Shown in pieces: positions 17,166 through 24,039 of a stretch of 36,580 bases of DNA. The stretch is from a virus. How positions within the stretch are numbered: position 1 is the stretch's first letter; every line of letters starts with the position of its first letter. Made by a program: the position numbers and the translations under genes. Under the pieces are notes generated by a model that saw only the letters and a program-made list of their open reading frames with translations, was not told the origin of the DNA and did no database searches. The DNA is taken from positions 1 through 36,580 of IMG/VR virus record IMGVR_UViG_3300048904_000094; one strand, given 5' to 3'.

Positions 17166-18599
17166 TTATATGCGCCCTTGTTCTCTTTTAGGCGTAGATG
17201 CCCACATTTCTTCTAGTGTAACATTATTTTTATTGATACCGACGAATATACCGCGCATATCTTCAGGTTTAGGTGCTGGCGGTTCGGCTTGCTGCATTAT
17301 CTGACAGCCATAACTAAATCCATCGCCATCATGGGAAGACCAATCGTGAACCGGATCAGAGCCGAATATCTTTGCCTCTTCGTCATATTCGTACCGCCAG
17401 TTACGCAATCCATCTAATCCACGCTCGCATTTAGTCTGATTGAACTTGATTTTACCGATCATTACGCGGGCAGCATTAACTCTGTCTGCAATAGAAGATC
17501 GCGGAACCATGGCAACATGCTTTGTTCCGAATTTCTCAATAAAGATTTCAACAGCACTATGCTTGGCGCTGAACGTCTTAGCTCTCGCATCATGCGGCAT
17601 CCAAATTCGGCCTAATGCTGGCTTGCCATCGCTATTTTTATATGACTCAAGCATATTCGAGAGCTTATAACACCATTCCTCAGCATCAATCGCCCATCCG
17701 CTTGCATAATCAATGATTTGATAGCCGCCAATCTGAGGTTGCCAGAACCACCAAGTAGCTGTATCACGTCGGCCCAAATCACAAGTAATCTCGATTGGTG
17801 CGCCATATGGATCATATTGCACGTCATCACTGACTCTGCCTTCTTTCTCAGCCGCAGCGATAGAGCGTGCCAAGATTGCGCCCATGATTGCGGCATCGAA
17901 GGAGCATAGATATTCCTGCTCAAACTTCGCCCTACCGTAATCCTCACCGAATGAATCGATATATTCCTTGAGTTCAGCTGCTAATTGGGCTGGCGTCATC
18001 GTTCTCACGTCATATGCATCCAGACGCTGAGCAAATACGTCCAATCCTGCACGCATGTTCTTTTCTGCTGCCGCGAATGTCGTATAGGCGTGATTCCTGC
18101 CACGTGGAGTCGTGATAAACGCTTGCCAACCGTTGTTTTCAGCGATAATTGGACGTAAGTAAGCCCTCACATTCGGATTAGATAGCGCCCATTCGGAATA
18201 AACGATACCAGCTGGAGTTGTACCGACCAAACTATCAGGATTATCCGAGCCAACTACCTGCCACGTGCTGCCATTGACAAACTCAATGGTCATTTTGGTG
18301 TTATCTACTCGGCGGCGCAATTCATGTGGAAACGCCTCATCGATGCGTTTCTTGCCAGTTGTCGGATTGACTGCATCCCAAATCGCTTTGCGTGCCTGGC
18401 TATACTCCGGGAGCATGTGCCAATAGTTGGCGATACGCTCAAACGATGCACATGCGGCCCAATGAAGGCAGACCGCGTCTTTGCCAGCCCTTCGCGGCCA
18501 GATCAATTCAGCATGTCGCCCACCATTCTCCAGATATGACCATGCGGCCATCTGGTATTCACGTGGCCGCCAATTGTTCGGTAGCTGGATTGTTGCCAT
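17166..18599 (-). CDS. Terminase large subunit
   Basis: 477 residues. ATPase half: Walker A-like PRRAGKD at residues 35-41, Walker B IVYSE with Glu136, and coupling motif TTPRG at 163-167. Nuclease half: RNase H-like CDLGRRD (Asp274), MPHDA (Asp337) and SSHDGDGFSYG (Asp424/Asp426). The motor pumps DNA into the procapsid through the portal encoded next and cuts concatemers. It starts directly after the stop of the preceding gene and runs straight into the portal start, so the two are co-translated. All key residues are present. Confidence 0.92.
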   Translation of the reverse strand: MATIQLPNNWRPREYQMAAWSYLENGGRHAELIWPRRAGKDAVCLHWAACASFERIANYWHMLPEYSQARKAIWDAVNPTTGKKRIDEAFPHELRRRVDNTKMTIEFVNGSTWQVVGSDNPDSLVGTTPAGIVYSEWALSNPNVRAYLRPIIAENNGWQAFITTPRGRNHAYTTFAAAEKNMRAGLDVFAQRLDAYDVRTMTPAQLAAELKEYIDSFGEDYGRAKFEQEYLCSFDAAIMGAILARSIAAAEKEGRVSDDVQYDPYGAPIEITCDLGRRDTATWWFWQPQIGGYQIIDYASGWAIDAEEWCYKLSNMLESYKNSDGKPALGRIWMPHDARAKTFSAKHSAVEIFIEKFGTKHVAMVPRSSIADRVNAARVMIGKIKFNQTKCERGLDGLRNWRYEYDEEAKIFGSDPVHDWSSHDGDGFSYGCQIMQQAEPPAPKPEDMRGIFVGINKNNVTLEEMWASTPKREQGRI

Positions 18600-18965
18600 T
18601 TATGGAGGAGTGACAGTCAAATGAACATAAGCTTGAGGACTAGCAGCTACGCCCAAAACATTCACGCCTAGAACAGATACAGAGGTAGTTTTGGTAATTT
18701 GGACGGTTACGCTCGTATTGCTCACTGCCGTAATTTGCTGATTCCAGATGGCGCCCGCTGTGCCATCTTCCACAGAGATTTGGACATTAGGAATAACGCC
18801 AGCGCCGTAAGCACTCGGGAATGTCCAGGTGAGCATGCCCGATGTATTAGTTTGTGCTCGCGTGCGCTGAATCTCACAGACGTTCGGCCTATTGAGAATT
18901 TGCGATGGGCCGGCATTCGCTTGCCAGTCAGCATTGCAATGCCCGCTTCGATTAGCGGCATTCAT
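18600..18965 (-). CDS. Small beta-rich protein of the packaging region
   Basis: 121 residues starting MNAANRSGHCNADWQANAGP. The C-terminal two thirds are beta-rich with many Thr/Val/Ser (VIPNVQISVEDGTAGAIWN, VTVQITKTTSVSVLGVNVLG), resembling small virion or decoration domains of phages. No enzyme motif. Its start overlaps the upstream stop by one base (TAATG) and it abuts the terminase start. A structural role is inferred; it could alternatively be an accessory tail component. Confidence 0.55.
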   Translation of the reverse strand: MNAANRSGHCNADWQANAGPSQILNRPNVCEIQRTRAQTNTSGMLTWTFPSAYGAGVIPNVQISVEDGTAGAIWNQQITAVSNTSVTVQITKTTSVSVLGVNVLGVAASPQAYVHLTVTPP

Positions 18966-19291
18966 TAGCTCGATTCCCCGGCGTAGAATTCGACCGTAGC
19001 CGTCCCCGATCGAGTAATAGCACTTACAAATTTTGCGCTATCTGCTGGAATAGAGAAGTTAACATCAGCATTTGGAGCAACATAGCAGCTAGTCGTAAGC
19101 CCATTGCTCGGCAGTGTTGCAATCGCTGTAGCCGCAGTATCACCTACAGCTATAAATACTGCGCTAGTTCCTTCATTCACCACTCGCAGCGTATTGCCAG
19201 CATTCGATAGCTGAACAGGCGTAGGCGCGCTAGTGGTAGCTGCGAATGTGGTTACTTTGGACTGGGCGCTAAATAGATTTGCAGTTTGCAT
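18965..19291 (-). CDS. Small beta-rich virion-like protein
   Basis: 108 residues starting MQTANLFSAQSKVTTFAATT. The core (NTLRVVNEGTSAVFIAVGD, FSIPADSAKFVSAITRSGTA) has the alternating pattern of a compact beta protein and resembles the C-terminal half of the 124-residue protein at 11161-11535. It is one of three probable virion proteins encoded between the small and large terminase genes. GAGGAC lies before the ATG. Confidence 0.55.
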   Translation of the reverse strand: MQTANLFSAQSKVTTFAATTSAPTPVQLSNAGNTLRVVNEGTSAVFIAVGDTAATAIATLPSNGLTTSCYVAPNADVNFSIPADSAKFVSAITRSGTATVEFYAGESS

Positions 19292-19298
19292 AATGTCC

Positions 19299-20105
19299 TC
19301 AATTTGTATAGAGATGGCCTTCCCAATCCATGCTCACAATCATTGAATTATTGCTTGTTCCAACGCATTGTGGAATGAAATTGAATCTTTGTGCCACACG
19401 AATCTTTGTTTCTGCTCTAAGAGTAAATGGACCCATGTCAGTGCATGTAATCGCTTTAGGTGCTGAGACTGAACCATTTGGATTACGGAAGTTTAAACGG
19501 AAATCTGCCCCGCGTGGAGTGCCGGTTAATCCAGAAGATAGAATCTTGGCCTCCATGGAGAATATCTCCAATGTTTTACCAATCGGCACAGTATAAACAG
19601 CATTGGAAAGATTGCCAGTGAATGCAGGAATAATACCGCGTGTTTTCGTGTTATCTCCAACGCCACCAGTTACGCGAATAGTGATATCGCCTTGGTTCTT
19701 TATTCGCTGAGCATTAGAGTTGATCCGGCCAGTAGTTGCACCATTTAGCCATGCATATGCAGCAGCATTAGGAAGCGTTACAGGCGTTGTGCCGTTGAGA
19801 TTAACTGTGAAGGCTGCGATTTCGTTGTAGCTGAAATCGAGAATAGTGAATGTGACAGTTTCTGAGCCAGAACCGCCTACTGTGTCATTGGGGCTACTAG
19901 AGACAACTTCCCAAGACTCGTTAGCAGTCGGGAAAGTCATTTCATTATTCACTCCGGCCCAAATATCTTGAGCCGCCGATAGGCTAGAGAATGCTGTAGC
20001 GATCGATCTAGTACAGAGAGCATTTACCCTTGCTACTCCCGAGACTATATTACGGCTTACATCTGCTGTGAAATCTCGTTCAATGCCCCCGCCAGATCGG
20101 CTCAT
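19299..20105 (-). CDS. Beta-rich virion-like protein between the terminase genes
   Basis: 268 residues starting MSRSGGGIERDFTADVSRNI. The sequence is beta-rich and Thr/Asn/Ser-rich throughout (ETVTFTILDFSYNEIAAFTV, VYTVPIGKTLEIFSMEAKIL) and ends VSMDWEGHLYTN. The segment VYTVPIGKTLEIFSMEAKIL followed by RGADFRLNFRNPNG resembles domains in capsid-surface or tail proteins of other phages. No catalytic motif is recognised. It lies four bases from the small terminase and is followed closely by two small beta proteins. Confidence 0.55.
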   Translation of the reverse strand: MSRSGGGIERDFTADVSRNIVSGVARVNALCTRSIATAFSSLSAAQDIWAGVNNEMTFPTANESWEVVSSSPNDTVGGSGSETVTFTILDFSYNEIAAFTVNLNGTTPVTLPNAAAYAWLNGATTGRINSNAQRIKNQGDITIRVTGGVGDNTKTRGIIPAFTGNLSNAVYTVPIGKTLEIFSMEAKILSSGLTGTPRGADFRLNFRNPNGSVSAPKAITCTDMGPFTLRAETKIRVAQRFNFIPQCVGTSNNSMIVSMDWEGHLYTN

Positions 20106-20108
20106 GAT

Positions 20109-20423
20109 TTACTCTCGTTGTGGATTTAGCCCATATCGGACAATTTCAACGCGAAGCGGTTCATCTTTGTCACCTGCTACCGTGAGGGGCAGCAATTTAG
20201 GGTAGATGCTAGTCCAGAATGCACGCTCATTTAGTGGATCTTCCTTGGCCCATTCAACCAGCCGTTCAGGGCCGCCAAGATCATTTGCCGCTTTAGCGAT
20301 TGCATCCTTAACTGATGTTGTCATCTTATTTGGGATGCCTTTTGGCCTACCTGGGCCCGCACCACCTGGAAATGACCGTTTCGGTTTTTCGTCAGTTTCT
20401 TTAACTTTGTTGCTCATTCTCAT
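20109..20423 (-). CDS. Putative terminase small subunit
   Basis: 104 residues (or 102 from the second ATG at 20417). The N-terminal GGAGPGRPKGIPNKMTTSVK is the GRPKG-PNK motif common in small, DNA-binding terminase-like proteins. The rest is helical (AIAKAANDLGGPERLVEWAK), with a C-terminal segment like those that contact the large subunit. As first gene of the late structural block it is in the expected place to select DNA for packaging. AAGGTG precedes the first ATG. Annotation rests on motif and context. Confidence 0.6.
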   Translation of the reverse strand: MRMSNKVKETDEKPKRSFPGGAGPGRPKGIPNKMTTSVKDAIAKAANDLGGPERLVEWAKEDPLNERAFWTSIYPKLLPLTVAGDKDEPLRVEIVRYGLNPQRE

Positions 20424-20450
20424 TCACCTTAGTAATTAGGTGCTTAGGAA

Positions 20451-20470
20451 TTGATATTGGTTGATATTCT
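20451..20470. repeat. Tandem TTGATATT repeat upstream of the small terminase
   Basis: TTGATATTGG at 20451 is directly followed by TTGATATTCT at 20461: two 8-base identical units in 10-base register, one helical turn apart, 28 bases before the terminase start codon. It could be a protein-binding site (late regulator or packaging recognition). No firm promoter hexamers are visible here. Confidence 0.4.
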
Positions 20471-20474
20471 ACTG

Positions 20475-20621
20475 CTATTTTGTTGACTTGTGGTTTTTCT
20501 GTTCTGCCTCTCGTTTTACTGAGTAGGCAATGGCTAATGCTTGGTCCTTTGGCTTGCTCCTGAGTTCCTTAATCAGGTTCTCTTTGAATGCCTTGGATGA
20601 TTTGGAATGAATGAGAGGCAT
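20475..20621 (-). CDS. Small conserved phage protein (DUF6496-like)
   Basis: 48 residues starting MPLIHSKSSKAFKENLIKEL and ending in a Lys-rich tail; SKPKDQALAIAYSVKREAE matches the common small phage protein pattern MPL-x-K-S-x-x-AF...K-Q-(A/S)LAIAYSVKR. Function unknown. The start at 20621 is supported by GGAG shortly upstream. The same frame stays open further upstream, but only by reading backward through the terminator and the tRNA-like element, so that extension is spurious. It is the first gene after the terminator at 20634-20672. Confidence 0.7.
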   Translation of the reverse strand: MPLIHSKSSKAFKENLIKELRSKPKDQALAIAYSVKREAEQKNHKSTK

Positions 20622-20633
20622 GATGACTCCGCT

Positions 20634-20672
20634 TAAAAAGAACCCGCTGCTGGCGCATATGTCCAGAGCGGG
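20634..20672 (-). terminator. Intrinsic terminator between early-left and late genes
   Basis: On the minus strand CCCGCT-CTGG pairs with CCAG-(c)-AGCGGG (10 bp, one bulged base, 9-nt loop), followed by TTCTTTTT. It lies downstream of the tRNA-like element and upstream of the 48-residue gene and small terminase, so late genes need either a promoter beyond it or read-through. Confidence 0.8.
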
Positions 20673-20710
20673 CGAACTAGGAGGGTGAAGCAGGATGAAA
20701 CAAAGGAAAC

Positions 20711-20783
20711 TGGAGCGGGCGGAGGGAATCGAACCCTCTGTGTACACCTTGGAAGGGTGTTTGCCTGCCTCAGGCACGCACGC
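20711..20783 (-). tRNA. tRNA-Gly(TCC)-like gene with a compact D-arm, possibly degenerate
   Basis: Reading the minus strand, a T-arm GAGGG-TTCGATT-CCCTC (20738-20722), acceptor 3' strand CGCCCGC, discriminator T and encoded CCA (to 20711) are textbook. The anticodon arm ACACC-CTTCCAA-GGTGT (20760-20744) gives anticodon TCC, glycine, with T33 and A37, and a 5-base variable loop follows. The 5' acceptor strand GCGTGCG pairs at six of seven positions. The D region is odd: only three or four D-stem pairs (TGCC/GGCA) with a 7-base loop containing GG, leaving one or no bases for positions 8-9. The element is 73 nt with CCA, slightly short. It may be functional, a decaying tRNA, or a tRNA mimic. Confidence 0.6.
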
Positions 20784-20830
20784 TTATGCCGGACTTCCAC
20801 CGGCTTTGTCTGTATAGCGGACTCGCTCAC

Positions 20831-20902
20831 TTACACGACATTGGCCATCGCTAAGCCATTATAGATCAGAAATGTCTCTGAATCTACTGCATGTTTATTC
20901 AT
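20831..20902 (-). CDS. Possible 23-residue peptide
   Basis: ATG at 20902 opens a 23-codon frame (MNKHAVDSETFLIYNGLAMA plus three residues) behind an exceptionally good ribosome site (AAGGAGG seven bases upstream, overlapping the end of the preceding gene). It ends 48 bases before the tRNA-like element, and a TATAAT lies within it. It could be a true microprotein, a leader peptide, or chance. Confidence 0.3.
   Translation of the reverse strand: MNKHAVDSETFLIYNGLAMANVV
20858..20863 (-). promoter_or_regulatory. TATAAT -10 element upstream of the tRNA-like gene
   Basis: A perfect TATAAT on the minus strand, about 75 bases before the tRNA-like 5' end. The -35 region 16-18 bases upstream (around TAGATT) is a poor match, so an activator would be needed. 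Position relative to the terminator at 20634-20672 recalls lambda pR'/tR'. Confidence 0.4.
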
Positions 20903-20904
20903 TC

Positions 20905-21033
20905 CTAATCCTCCTTATCGTTCTTATCCTTACCAAAGTATTCCTCTGCCAGATATTCAGCTAGAGCAGCAAATAGAAACGCAATGCCAAGCAGCATGAG
21001 AAACGTTCCGATGTCGTTTTGAATATTAGTCAT
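20905..21033 (-). CDS. 42-residue single-span membrane protein
   Basis: MTNIQNDIGTFLMLLGIAFL begins a short protein with one hydrophobic helix (residues 8-26) and a charged C-terminal tail (YFGKDKNDKED). Its ATG overlaps the TGA of the zinc-ribbon gene (ATGA), implying coupled translation in the early-left operon. Function unknown. Confidence 0.6.
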   Translation of the reverse strand: MTNIQNDIGTFLMLLGIAFLFAALAEYLAEEYFGKDKNDKED

Positions 21034-21215
21034 TTCCATCCCTGTTCTTTGAAATATTCAGACCAATTAAATCTGCATTCCGGGTTCTGGCACATCAATT
21101 GATTTCCCTCGAATTGCAATGGATGCACTTTGCCGGATTGTCCTTGCGGAGGGAGACATTTAGCACATGCAGTGAAAACACTGTTCTCATCCACTTTATA
21201 TTGTTCCTCGCTCAT
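21030..21215 (-). CDS. Small zinc-ribbon protein
   Basis: 61 residues with CAKC at residues 17-20 and a second pair (CQNPEC at 42-47), i.e. four cysteines placed like a zinc ribbon: FTACAKCLPPQGQSGKVHPL then MCQNPECRFNWSEYF. Likely binds nucleic acid or protein. It overlaps both neighbours by ATGA-type junctions. It lies just before the proposed late-control region, where lambdoid phages keep their antiterminator, but there is no sequence evidence for that role. Confidence 0.65.
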   Translation of the reverse strand: MSEEQYKVDENSVFTACAKCLPPQGQSGKVHPLQFEGNQLMCQNPECRFNWSEYFKEQGWK

Positions 21216-21469
21216 CTCTTTTCCCTTTCAGCCATCATTTTCTTTGCTTTATATCCCTGTTCAAGCTCTTCAATATCCAATCCAAATAAATACCGTCCTG
21301 TGTCTACACGAAACCATGATGCAACACCTACGCGCCTAGCGACATCAATTGTTTTCTTCGTCCGCGACCTAAATAATCTTGTTGTAATCAAATCAACTTT
21401 TGCGAAGTGGAAATCATCGTCTTCTTTCGCTTGTTTATAATCCCTGAAATTTTCTGCGTAAGTTGTCAT
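21212..21469 (-). CDS. Hypothetical early protein, 85 residues
   Basis: Starts MTTYAENFRDYKQAKEDDDF. A basic middle (TTRLFRSRTKKTIDVARRVG) is followed by RVDTGRYLFGLDIEELEQGY and a Lys/Glu-rich end. It has no recognisable domain. The ATG lies three bases after the wHTH gene stop, and its own stop overlaps the zinc-ribbon start (ATGA), so it is part of the same transcript. Confidence 0.6.
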   Translation of the reverse strand: MTTYAENFRDYKQAKEDDDFHFAKVDLITTRLFRSRTKKTIDVARRVGVASWFRVDTGRYLFGLDIEELEQGYKAKKMMAEREKR

Positions 21470-21472
21470 ATC

Positions 21473-21805
21473 TCACCCAATAGAAGCAATAGCCATACGC
21501 TCGCCCATGATGCGCTCAATGATAGCCTTGTGCTGCGGTCGTGGCGCTAAGGGCCGTATAATCGGTTTCTCGGCCTGTTCTGCGGCAAGCTGGGATGCGC
21601 TCGGGATGTAATAGCGTTTGCACTTGCCCAATGGCTCTTTGCGGATGATCTTGTCGCGCTCCATGTTCTCCAATACGAGGCGCAGAGCTGGAAGTCCAAT
21701 GCCAAGCTTTCGGCTCATCATCATGTCAGAGTAGCCAGCAGATTCTTTTGCCAGCAGGCGCATGACTTCTTGGCGTGCAAATGCTTCTGTATATTCTTTA
21801 GTCAT
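21473..21805 (-). CDS. Winged-helix-like DNA-binding protein
   Basis: 110 residues from ATG 21805 (GGAG seven bases upstream); a longer frame exists but lacks an SD. The N-terminal half reads as a winged helix: AFARQEVMRLLAKESAGYSD, recognition-helix-like RKLGIGLPALRLVLENMERD, and wing KIIRKEPLGKCKRYYIP. The C-terminus (IIRPLAPRPQHKAIIERIMG) could mediate oligomerisation. A transcription regulator acting on late or early genes is plausible; the target is unknown. Confidence 0.6.
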   Translation of the reverse strand: MTKEYTEAFARQEVMRLLAKESAGYSDMMMSRKLGIGLPALRLVLENMERDKIIRKEPLGKCKRYYIPSASQLAAEQAEKPIIRPLAPRPQHKAIIERIMGERMAIASIG

Positions 21806-21962
21806 TTTTCTTCTCCACCAATTTGCATTCAAATACTTTTTCCGACAATCTAAACTGTTTCATTAATCTGCAATCTTTATCAATTGATCCAGTGTAGAAT
21901 GATCCAGCAACGCCAAATCCAATAATCAATCCAATAATTGCAGCAACAATAATTTCAAACAT
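21798..21962 (-). CDS. 54-residue membrane-anchored protein
   Basis: MFEIIVAAIIGLIIGFGVAG gives one N-terminal membrane span; the rest is a short charged domain with two cysteines (DKDCRLM, VFECKLV), possibly periplasmic. AGGAGA lies six bases before ATG, and the stop overlaps the start region of the wHTH gene. The layout, one span plus a small Cys-containing domain, suggests an exported factor, but no family is recognised. Confidence 0.6.
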   Translation of the reverse strand: MFEIIVAAIIGLIIGFGVAGSFYTGSIDKDCRLMKQFRLSEKVFECKLVEKKND

Positions 21963-21977
21963 TTCTTTCTCCTAGTT

Positions 21978-22865
21978 TTACTTAAGTTGGTAACGCATGG
22001 GTATTGCACTTCTGTTGTCCAAATACTGTTGAGATGCGGGTTCAAACCAAAAGCCAAACCGCCCTTCAAACTCTCCATTGCGCTGCTTTTCGCAAATCAA
22101 ATTTGCATTAAACATAGCCGTTTCATCGTCCTCAGCCTTTTTATCTCGCCAAACGATAAAGACGTTATCTACCTGATCCGTGATTGCGCCAGCCCCCTTA
22201 ATATCGAATTTTCCAGGTGCTTTATGCTCACTCTCGCCTTTGCGAACGTGGTGAACCAAGTGAACGTGTACATTGTGTGCATGAGCAAATGCGCATAGCT
22301 CATTCACAAAATCCTTCTGTGCGTTGTAATCGTCCTCTCCCTTCACACATTTCATCAGACTATCGATGACGAAATGCTCAATTCCAAAATTCTTCTTTGC
22401 GTACCGCATAACTGCGATAACCTTACGCCACTCTGCTGCTCCGATATAGTCATACAGCCATAGCCTGTCATCAGACCATTGAGCCATACGATTCAGAAAC
22501 TCAATGCTTGGCTTACTATCCCCATATGCTTGACGACTCATGCGCTGCATTTGACGCACAGGCTTCATTTCGAAAGATGCCACCATGACGCGCTGGCCCT
22601 GTTGACAAAGATCCAGCGTCACTTGAGACAGGAGCATGCTTTTCCCGTGTCCGTTGACGCCAGCCCATAAGGATACTTCAGCAGGTCGAAAATGGACTCT
22701 TCCATGCGTCTTAGTCCAGAGCATAGTCGGAGCCTTAGCTTCTGGAGTTTCAGAATGAAATGAGTCAATCGTTTCTTGCAGCCAATGTGATGCTGGGAAA
22801 ACGGAGTGCTTCTCCGTCTCTTCCATGTATTGCGAAAAATCAATATCATCAGGAATGATGTTCAT
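21978..22865 (-). CDS. DnaB-type replicative helicase (helicase domain only)
   Basis: 295 residues with a RecA-like motor: Walker A GVNGHGKS at 69-76, VMVASFEMKPVRQMQRMSRQ (motif H1a region), a Walker B-like HFVIDSLMK, then LVHHVRKGESEHKAPGKFD and GAGAITDQVDNVFIVWRDK as in DnaB/Twinkle-like proteins. It is shorter than host DnaB and has no primase or large N-terminal domain. It probably unwinds DNA 5'-3' at the fork or loads host replication proteins. The start overlaps the upstream stop by one base (TAATG), tying it to the two preceding replication-region genes. Confidence 0.82.
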   Translation of the reverse strand: MNIIPDDIDFSQYMEETEKHSVFPASHWLQETIDSFHSETPEAKAPTMLWTKTHGRVHFRPAEVSLWAGVNGHGKSMLLSQVTLDLCQQGQRVMVASFEMKPVRQMQRMSRQAYGDSKPSIEFLNRMAQWSDDRLWLYDYIGAAEWRKVIAVMRYAKKNFGIEHFVIDSLMKCVKGEDDYNAQKDFVNELCAFAHAHNVHVHLVHHVRKGESEHKAPGKFDIKGAGAITDQVDNVFIVWRDKKAEDDETAMFNANLICEKQRNGEFEGRFGFWFEPASQQYLDNRSAIPMRYQLK

Positions 22866-23293
22866 TAAAAAAGCACCTTGTTGTGACGAATAAAAACGCC
22901 GTTGTCTTCTTCATGGAAATTGCTGAAATCCATTCTCCAATACCACCCGCACGAAAGAACCATCCCTTCTGTATTCTTAGCCTCTCCAGCAACGCATACC
23001 GGTTGCCACAGAATCTGTGCTCCACGGTTGCTGTCCACATCCCAGATGCACAGATACCGTGGATCGGCCTGCTTTATTTCCATCGCTGTATTTCGCCAAT
23101 CAACAGTAGCATTGATGAAAATTGCAATATCTAGCCCCTTAACCCACCTCCAATCGTACTTCACGCTGCGCTCGGGCAGCGCTTGGGGGTTATCGACTTC
23201 GACCCTGCCAACTAGGGAAACTACTATCGTGTCTGTAGGGCGATATCCCTTCAGTCTCGTTTTCAGAATTCCTTCAGATCCAGGAGCGATCAT
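22865..23293 (-). CDS. Conserved hypothetical protein next to the helicase
   Basis: 142 residues starting MIAPGSEGILKTRLKGYRPT. I recall proteins with this opening and the VSLVGRVEVDNP and YDWRWVKGLDIAIFI phrases beside replication genes in Burkholderiales phages, but no function is known. The C-terminal half contains LCIWDVDSNRGAQILW and WYWRMDFSNF, rich in Trp. Its start overlaps the end of the replication-initiator gene by four bases and its stop overlaps the helicase ATG, so the three are made together. A helicase loader or cofactor role is only a guess. Confidence 0.6.
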   Translation of the reverse strand: MIAPGSEGILKTRLKGYRPTDTIVVSLVGRVEVDNPQALPERSVKYDWRWVKGLDIAIFINATVDWRNTAMEIKQADPRYLCIWDVDSNRGAQILWQPVCVAGEAKNTEGMVLSCGWYWRMDFSNFHEEDNGVFIRHNKVLF

Positions 23294-24039
23294 AAAACCT
23301 GCTCCCTACGTGGGATCTTCACCAATTCAGGCTTTTGCCCCCCACGCTTAATCGAGAGTTGATCCCATTTCGCCCTAAGCTTTGCTGGAGACAGGATATT
23401 GCTTCGCCAGAATGAATCGTTCATAGCCCATTGAAACAATTCGCACATTTCCCGATGTGTTCTGTTGTCCCTTTCCCGCATAAGCCTTATTTCGTTTGCC
23501 CAACTATTCCAGTTCGGATCGATTGCAGAAGGGCAGACCTTCAGCTTGCAATCAAAAATCCACTTCGCTGCGACGTAGTCCTCATCCGAAGGTTTTGCCT
23601 TCAAGGCGCTAGCCGACAAGGTTTTATTCTTCTCTTCTCTAGTCAACTTTTTGTCCGCTTCGTTTGCGGACAGATTGCGGACAGATTCTGGACTATTTCT
23701 CTCGTTCCTTTTCCGTTTTTGATCCTCTGCACGACGCTTGCCAGACTTCCCGTTATGTTCATCAAACTCAGGCAGGATAAGGGCTTCTTCGCCGTCGCAT
23801 GCTAGCCAACCCACTGCAATCATTGCATCTGCAAAGCCAGTCCAACCGATCACATGGTCAAGAGTTTCGGGAGTGTAACCAGCGAGCCGCCCATCAACCG
23901 AGTGCGTGTCGAACACACTCCAAACCGCATGCAGTCCACCAATTGCGCGAAATTTGTCCGATTTGGTTGCGGACAAAATGCGGACAACTTTCGGATGCGT
24001 TTGCAGATCGAGGCGCATCTTGATCCAGTCGCCAGCCAT
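23290..24039 (-). CDS. Phage replication initiator-like protein (lambda O position)
   Basis: 249 residues. The N-terminal domain (DWIKMRLDLQTHPKVVRILS, AIGGLHAVWSVFDTHSVDGR, MIAVGWLACDGEEALILPEF) is the winged-helix type found in phage replication proteins. A Lys/Arg/Asn-rich linker (QKRKRNERNSPESVRNLSAN) follows. The C-terminal part (WIFDCKLKVCPSAIDPNWNS, CELFQWAMNDSFWRSNILSP) resembles DnaT/O-type domains that contact helicase. Two copies of a repeat module occur inside the gene, one in each domain. GAGGTGAAG precedes the ATG, which overlaps the upstream stop. It probably opens the origin and hands over to the helicase encoded two genes on. Confidence 0.72.
   Translation of the reverse strand: MAGDWIKMRLDLQTHPKVVRILSATKSDKFRAIGGLHAVWSVFDTHSVDGRLAGYTPETLDHVIGWTGFADAMIAVGWLACDGEEALILPEFDEHNGKSGKRRAEDQKRKRNERNSPESVRNLSANEADKKLTREEKNKTLSASALKAKPSDEDYVAAKWIFDCKLKVCPSAIDPNWNSWANEIRLMRERDNRTHREMCELFQWAMNDSFWRSNILSPAKLRAKWDQLSIKRGGQKPELVKIPRREQVL
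23650..23685. repeat. Iteron-like module B inside the initiator gene
   Basis: TTTGTCCGC (23650-23658) faces two direct copies of GCGGACAGA starting at 23666 and 23677, 11 bases apart. The same three sites in the same spacing occur 303 bases away (module A). Candidate binding sites for the initiator, hence origin. Confidence 0.65.
23953..23987. repeat. Iteron-like module A inside the initiator gene
   Basis: TTTGTCCG (23953-23960) faces GCGGACAA at 23969 and GCGGACAA at 23980. Distances between GTCCG and the first and second GCGGACA (13 and 11 bases) match module B exactly. The encoded peptides also match (VRILSATKSDK versus VRNLSANEADK). Confidence 0.65.

Noticed and set aside
20475-20830. 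Longer minus-strand frames of 65-100 codons running through the tRNA-like element and terminator
   Set aside because: They read across RNA features; only the last 48 codons of one frame (from 20621) look like protein and have a ribosome site.
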